64,000 nucleotides of DNA from Saccharothrix coeruleofusca. Lineage in GTDB: Bacteria; Actinomycetota; Actinomycetes; Mycobacteriales; Pseudonocardiaceae. The stretch lies in the NCBI RefSeq assembly GCF_014648515.1, contig NZ_BMRG01000009.1, positions 113,988 to 177,987 of the forward strand. The letters run 5' to 3'. Positions 60,021 through 64,000 of this stretch are shown piece by piece (the first letter of the stretch is position 1; each line of letters starts with the position of its first letter). Under the pieces are notes generated by a model. That model searched no databases and was not told the DNA's origin. It was given only the letters and a program-made list of their open reading frames with translations. The translations under genes were made by a program, and so were the position numbers.

Positions 60021-60860
60021 ATGACCGCACCAGAGCGTTCGCGGCTGGCCCGAGAACGGCTCTCGCGCGAGTTACGAAGGTTGCGCACGGAGGCCAGGAT
60101 GACCGGAACGGCCACCGCGCGCGCCACCGGGATGAGCCAGTCGAAGCTGTCGAAGATAGAGAACGGCATGCTCCTCCCGTCCGTGACCGACGTGGAGCGA
60201 TTAGTCGCCGAGCTCTCGGCGACCAGGGAGACCAGGATCGAACTGGTGGAGCTGGCCCGCCAGCTGCACGCCGAGGCGGAGACCCGCCGCGTCGTGCTGC
60301 ACCGGGGGGCGCACCGCCACCAGCAGACCGTTGCCCGCATCGAGGCCCGTGCGACGACCAGCCGCTTCTTCCAGAACGCGGGAGTACCCGCACTTTTGCA
60401 GAGCGAGGACTACCTGCGCGTGGTCTTCTCCGCCATGCCGCCCCACGAGCAGGACACCGCCATCGCCACGCTGCGCACCCGCCGGGCGCGCCTGGACGAC
60501 CAGGGCAAGCGGTTCGTCTTCCTGCTCAGCGAGGGAGCGCTGCGCTGGCGGATGGGCAACGCCGACCTGATGTGCGACCAGATCGACCACCTCGTGCAGA
60601 TCATGCGAAGACCGAACGTGCAGCTGGGCGTGGTGCCGTGGACGGCGGAGACCGGCATGGTGGCGCTGCACGGGTTCCAGGTCTACGACGAGCGCGTGGT
60701 GACGCTGAGCGTGCTCACCGGCAACGCCACCATCACCGACCCGCACGACGTGCGCGAGTACCTGGCGCTGTTCGGGCGCTTGGAGCGGCTGGCGGTGCGC
60801 GGGGAGGAGCTGGAGGAGCTGCTGGAGGGGATCTCCAGGGACCACCGCAAGCTCGGCTGA
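60021..60860 (+). CDS. XRE-family regulator with DUF5753 domain
   Basis: 279 aa. The HTH spans residues 20-70 (TGTATARATGMSQSKLSKIE), then a DUF5753 sensor domain (TSRFFQNAGVPALLQSEDYL, KRFVFLLSEGALRWRM, HGFQVYD). ATG 60021 lies in a locally AT-richer stretch, and no DUF397 gene follows. It interrupts the usual HIT-to-pgsA linkage. It has its own promoter region (59862-60020) and may be an insertion. Confidence 0.9.
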   Translation: MTAPERSRLARERLSRELRRLRTEARMTGTATARATGMSQSKLSKIENGMLLPSVTDVERLVAELSATRETRIELVELARQLHAEAETRRVVLHRGAHRHQQTVARIEARATTSRFFQNAGVPALLQSEDYLRVVFSAMPPHEQDTAIATLRTRRARLDDQGKRFVFLLSEGALRWRMGNADLMCDQIDHLVQIMRRPNVQLGVVPWTAETGMVALHGFQVYDERVVTLSVLTGNATITDPHDVREYLALFGRLERLAVRGEELEELLEGISRDHRKLG

Positions 60861-60921
60861 GCTGGGTCGTTAGGCTGCCGGGGACCAACTCGTCCCCGCC
60901 GGTAGGTGCAGTCCCCGCCCC

Positions 60922-61530
60922 ATGCTGAACATCTTCGCCCGAGCGTCCGTCTCCCGCGTCACCGATCCGGTCGGGGCGTGGCTGGTCCGGCGCGGCCTCA
61001 CCCCGAACGCCGTCACGGTGCTCGGCACCGTCGGCACCGTCGTCGCGGCCCTGTGGTTCATCCCGCGCGGCCAGCTGTTCGCCGGGGCCGCGCTGGTGGC
61101 CGCCTTCGTGCTGTTCGACCTGCTCGACGGCGCGATGGCGCGGGCGCGCGGCGGCGGCACGCGGTACGGGGCCGTGCTCGACGCCAGCTGCGACCGGATC
61201 GCCGACGGCGCGCTGTTCGGCGCGATCGCCTGGTGGGCCTTCGGGGCGGGGGAGCACGGCCTGGCCGCGGCCACGATGGTGTCGCTGGTCGGCGCCCAGG
61301 TCACCTCCTACGTCAAGGCACGTGCCGAGGCGTCGGGGCTCAGCGCCGACGGCGGACTGGCCGAGCGGGCGGAGCGGTTCATCTTCGCCCTGGTCGGCGT
61401 GGGCCTGCACGGCCTGGGGGTGCCGTTCGTGCTGCCCGTGGCGCTGTACGTGCTGGCCGTGCTGGTGGTGGTCACGGTGGCGCAGCGGCTGGTGGCGGTG
61501 CGGCGGTCGGCGAAGGAGATCGGGGCATGA
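60922..61530 (+). CDS. pgsA: CDP-alcohol phosphatidyltransferase (phosphatidylinositol-phosphate synthase)
   Basis: 202 aa membrane protein. The CDP-alcohol motif is clear: FDLLDGAMARARGGG followed by GAVLDASCDRIADG (D-x2-D-G-x2-A-R-x8-G-x3-D-x3-D). About five or six transmembrane helices. In mycobacteria the gene here (pgsA1) makes phosphatidylinositol phosphate, the base of PIMs. Its stop overlaps the patA start (ATGA). Confidence 0.93.
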   Translation: MLNIFARASVSRVTDPVGAWLVRRGLTPNAVTVLGTVGTVVAALWFIPRGQLFAGAALVAAFVLFDLLDGAMARARGGGTRYGAVLDASCDRIADGALFGAIAWWAFGAGEHGLAAATMVSLVGAQVTSYVKARAEASGLSADGGLAERAERFIFALVGVGLHGLGVPFVLPVALYVLAVLVVVTVAQRLVAVRRSAKEIGA

Positions 61531-62459
61531 GGGAACGGCTGGCCGACCTGGCTTACGCGGCCGGGTGGCGGCTGGTGCGGGTGCTGCCCGAGCCGGTGGC
61601 GCGGGCGCTGTTCGACCGGGCCGCCGACTGGGCGGCCCGGCGCGGCGGCGAGGGCGTGCGGCAGCTGCGGGCCAACCTGCGCCGGGTCGTGCCCAAGGCG
61701 GGCGAGCAGGAGCTGGACGAGCTGGTGCGGCTGTCGCTGCGCTCCTACGCGCGGTACTGGCGGGAGGCGTTCCGACTGCCGTCGATGGACCTGGAGGCCG
61801 CCTACGCGGCCTGCGACGAGATGATCAGCGGCCACGAGAACCTGGACGCGGCGCTGGCCGAGGGCCGGGGCGTGGTGGCGGCGCTGCCGCACTGCGGCAA
61901 CTGGGACATGGCCGGGGTGTGGCTGGTCGGCCACACCGGCGGCTTCACCACGGTCGTCGAGCGGCTCAAGCCGGAGTCGCTGTACCGGCGGTTCGTGCGG
62001 TTCCGGGAGAGCCTCGGCTTCGAGGTGCTGCCGCTGACCGGCGGCGAGCGCCCGGTGGCGGCGGTGCTGGCCGAGCGGCTGCGCCAGAACAAGGTGGTCT
62101 GCCTGCTGGCCGACCGGGACCTGACCGCGGGCGGCATCCCGGTGACCTTCTTCGGCGAGCGCACCATGATGCCCGCCGGTCCCGCGCACCTGGCCGCCAC
62201 GACGGGCGCGGCGCTGCTGCCGGTGGGGCTGTGGTTCACCGAGGACGGCTGGAGCTTCCGGGTGCACCCGCCGATCCGGGTGGCCGGACCGGACGGGGTG
62301 GCCGCGGCGACCCAGTCGCTGGCCGACGTGTTCGCCGCCGACATCGCCGCGCACCCGGCCGACTGGCACATGATGCAGAAGCTGTGGCTGGCCGACCTGC
62401 CGCCGAGCAGGCGCAGGGCGCTGGAACGGGTGCTGGCCCGCAGGAGGGACACCGCGTGA
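61527..62459 (+). CDS. patA: Phosphatidylinositol mannoside acyltransferase
   Basis: 310 aa lauroyl/myristoyl transferase-like enzyme. ALPHCGNWDMAGVW holds the HxxxxD catalytic pair, and LLADRDLTAGGIPVTFFGER the second block. In mycobacteria PatA acylates the 6-position of mannose on PIM1/PIM2. ATG 61527 overlaps the pgsA stop by four bases. Membrane-associated at the cytoplasmic face. Confidence 0.94.
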   Translation: MRERLADLAYAAGWRLVRVLPEPVARALFDRAADWAARRGGEGVRQLRANLRRVVPKAGEQELDELVRLSLRSYARYWREAFRLPSMDLEAAYAACDEMISGHENLDAALAEGRGVVAALPHCGNWDMAGVWLVGHTGGFTTVVERLKPESLYRRFVRFRESLGFEVLPLTGGERPVAAVLAERLRQNKVVCLLADRDLTAGGIPVTFFGERTMMPAGPAHLAATTGAALLPVGLWFTEDGWSFRVHPPIRVAGPDGVAAATQSLADVFAADIAAHPADWHMMQKLWLADLPPSRRRALERVLARRRDTA

Positions 62460-63583
62460 GGATCGGCATCGTGTGCCCGTACTCCTTCGAAGTCCCGGGA
62501 GGGGTCCAGGCGCACGTGGTCGACCTGGCCAGGGCGTTGCGCGGGCTGGGCCACGAGGTGGACGTGCTCGCGCCCGCGGACGACGACACGCCGGTGCCGG
62601 AGTTCGTCACGCCCGCGGGCCGCGCGGTCGGCATCCCGTACAACGGGTCGGTGGCGCGGCTGTCGTTCGGGCCGGTGTCCTTCGCGCGGGTGCGCCGGTG
62701 GATCGCCGAGCACGACTTCGACGTGCTGCACCTGCACGAGCCGACCGCGCCGTCGCTGTCGATGCTGGCGCTGATGGTGGCGGACGGCCCGATCGTGGCC
62801 ACCTTCCACACCTCCACGCCGCGCTCGAAGATGCTGGCCGCCTTCCAGGGCGTGCTCCAGCCGTTCCTGGAGAAGGTCACCGCCCGGATCGCGGTGTCCG
62901 CGCTGGCCCGCCGGGTGCAGGTGGAGCACCTGGGCGGGGACGCGGTGGAGATCCCCAACGGCGTGGACGTGTCCTTCTTCGCCGACGCGACGCCGCTGGA
63001 GGGCTACCCGCGCCCCGGCGGCACGATCGGGTTCGTCGGCCGCTTCACCGAGCCGCGCAAGGGGATGCCGGTGCTGCTGGAGGCGATGCGGCGGCTGGAC
63101 CTGCCCGACGCGCGGCTGCTGGTGGTGGGCCGGGGTGACCAGGACGAGCTGCGCGAGCAGGCGGGGCCGAGGCTGGCCGAGCGGATCGACTTCCTGGGCA
63201 TGGTCGACGACGAGACCAAGGCGCGCGCGCTGCGCAGCGTGGACGTGTACTGCGCGCCCAACACCGGCGGGGAGAGCTTCGGCATCATCCTGACCGAGGC
63301 GATGTCGGCGGGGGCGGTGGTGGCGGCCAGCGACCTGGACGCCTTCCGCCGGGTGCTCGACGACGGCAAGGCGGGCGTGCTGACCCCGGTCGGCGACCCG
63401 GCGGCGCTGGCCGCGGCGCTGCGCGGGCTGCTGACCGACCCGGCGCGCCGGGCGGGCTACGCCGACGCGGCGCGGCAGCGGGTGATGGCGTTCGACTGGT
63501 CCGTGGTCGCGGGGCAGGTGCTGCGGGTCTACGAGAGCGCGATGGCGGCCGACCCGCGCCGAGTGGCGGAGGCGGACCGGTGA
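62456..63583 (+). CDS. pimA: Phosphatidylinositol alpha-mannosyltransferase
   Basis: 375 aa GT4 glycosyltransferase. N-terminal CPYSFEVPGGVQAHVVDLAR, and the C-terminal GDP-mannose site FVGRFTEPRKGMPVLLEAM with NTGGESFGIILTEAM. Makes PIM1 from phosphatidylinositol. GTG 62456 overlaps the patA stop, so pgsA, patA and pimA are translationally coupled. Confidence 0.95.
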   Translation: MRIGIVCPYSFEVPGGVQAHVVDLARALRGLGHEVDVLAPADDDTPVPEFVTPAGRAVGIPYNGSVARLSFGPVSFARVRRWIAEHDFDVLHLHEPTAPSLSMLALMVADGPIVATFHTSTPRSKMLAAFQGVLQPFLEKVTARIAVSALARRVQVEHLGGDAVEIPNGVDVSFFADATPLEGYPRPGGTIGFVGRFTEPRKGMPVLLEAMRRLDLPDARLLVVGRGDQDELREQAGPRLAERIDFLGMVDDETKARALRSVDVYCAPNTGGESFGIILTEAMSAGAVVAASDLDAFRRVLDDGKAGVLTPVGDPAALAAALRGLLTDPARRAGYADAARQRVMAFDWSVVAGQVLRVYESAMAADPRRVAEADR

Positions 63584-64000
63584 CCAGCGCCGCCACGGCC
63601 ACCACGCTGCTGGTGGTGCTCGGTCTCGTGCTGCTGGTCGGGCCGTGGCTGCTGGGCGTGGCCAGCAGGCTGGACCGGCTGCACGTGCGCACCGACGCGG
63701 CGTGGGCGGCGCTGGACGCCGCGCTGGCCCGGCGCGCGGTGGTCACCAGGGCGGTCGCGGCGGTGTGCGGGACGCCCGAGCTGGCCGAGGCCGCCGACCG
63801 GGCCGAGCGGGCGCCCCGCGTCGACCGCGAGGCGGCCGAGAACGAGCTGAGCACGCTGCTGGAGGACCTGGACCGGGGCAAGCTGGCCCCGGCGCTGGCG
63901 GCCGAGCTGGCCGACGCCGAGCAGCGGGTGGTGCTGGCCCGCCGGGTGCACAACGACGCGGTGCGCGACACGTTGGCGCTGCGCCGCAGGCGGCCGGTGC
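63580..64000 (+). CDS. Membrane-anchored protein, partial (position of Rv2609c)
   Basis: Starts at GTG 63580, four bases inside the pimA stop, and runs off the window. An N-terminal transmembrane helix (TTLLVVLGLVLLVGPWLLG) is followed by a long Ala/Glu-rich helical region that resembles LemA coiled helices (LARRAVVTRAVAAV, AEQRVVLARRVHNDAV). In mycobacteria the gene after pimA encodes a membrane protein with a NUDIX domain; that part would lie beyond the edge. Confidence 0.7.
   Translation, partial: MTSAATATTLLVVLGLVLLVGPWLLGVASRLDRLHVRTDAAWAALDAALARRAVVTRAVAAVCGTPELAEAADRAERAPRVDREAAENELSTLLEDLDRGKLAPALAAELADAEQRVVLARRVHNDAVRDTLALRRRRPV

Overview
The window is high-GC DNA with actinobacterial gene content, most likely from the chromosome of a filamentous actinomycete of the Pseudonocardiaceae or a close relative. 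The reasons are the thrS/HIT/pgsA/patA/pimA locus for phosphatidylinositol mannosides, a conservon (sensor kinase, roadblock, DUF742, GTPase), a SARP/NB-ARC/TPR regulator, XRE/DUF5753 plus DUF397 pairs, many GTG starts and many 4-base stop/start overlaps. I see no insertion sequence, CRISPR array, integrase or phage gene. The taxonomic placement is inference from gene content.

Layout. 0-13 kb: secreted DUF4394 protein, a small secreted protein, a large SARP regulator, an alpha/beta hydrolase, an O-methyltransferase, a Mn/Zn-type ABC importer operon, an ATP-grasp protein, a GAF-SpoIIE phosphatase, and a TetR regulator facing a cyclase-family protein. 13-17 kb: a DUF4956/VTC/CotH operon. 17-18.7 kb: a GDSL lipoprotein and a DinB protein. 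18.8-19.4 kb: the most unusual locus, a 34-codon ORF made largely of Cys, Leu and Trp codons, a strong intrinsic terminator, then four odd tRNA genes whose anticodons (CCA, GAG, CAG, GCA) read exactly the four codons enriched in the ORF. 19.5-26 kb: small enzymes, a membrane protein with a large operator-like palindrome, an LVIVD-repeat protein with a duplicated gene scrap beside it, and secreted lipoproteins. 26-33 kb: a purine-oxidation operon (xanthine dehydrogenase subunits, 8-oxoguanine-type deaminase, guanine-type deaminase) divergent from a PucR regulator. 33-36 kb: an Imm1-like protein, a DUF1996 protein and a secreted beta-propeller. 36-40 kb: the conservon. 40.6-43 kb: a tryptophanase/ABBA prenyltransferase pair. 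43-45 kb: a 3-hydroxyacyl-CoA dehydrogenase and a class C serine hydrolase. 45.5-52 kb: an amine permease divergent from a gamma-glutamylation catabolic operon (glutamine-synthetase-like ligase, C26 hydrolase, aldehyde dehydrogenase, SDR, FadR-type regulator). 52-56.6 kb: XRE/DUF397, an NB-ARC/TPR STAND protein, and an HTH/Clp-N pair under two palindromes. 57-64 kb: the phosphatidylinositol mannoside locus.

How the genes work together. Two catabolic units are complete enough to draw as pathways: guanine and 8-oxoguanine to urate, and ethanolamine (or a similar amine) through gamma-glutamyl intermediates. The indole-prenylation pair is a minimal secondary-metabolite unit. The tRNA locus looks like a leader-peptide attenuator whose downstream product is a set of tRNAs cognate to the leader codons, an arrangement I do not recognise from the literature. 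A family of short intergenic repeats is scattered through the window, two copies of it next to decayed gene remnants.
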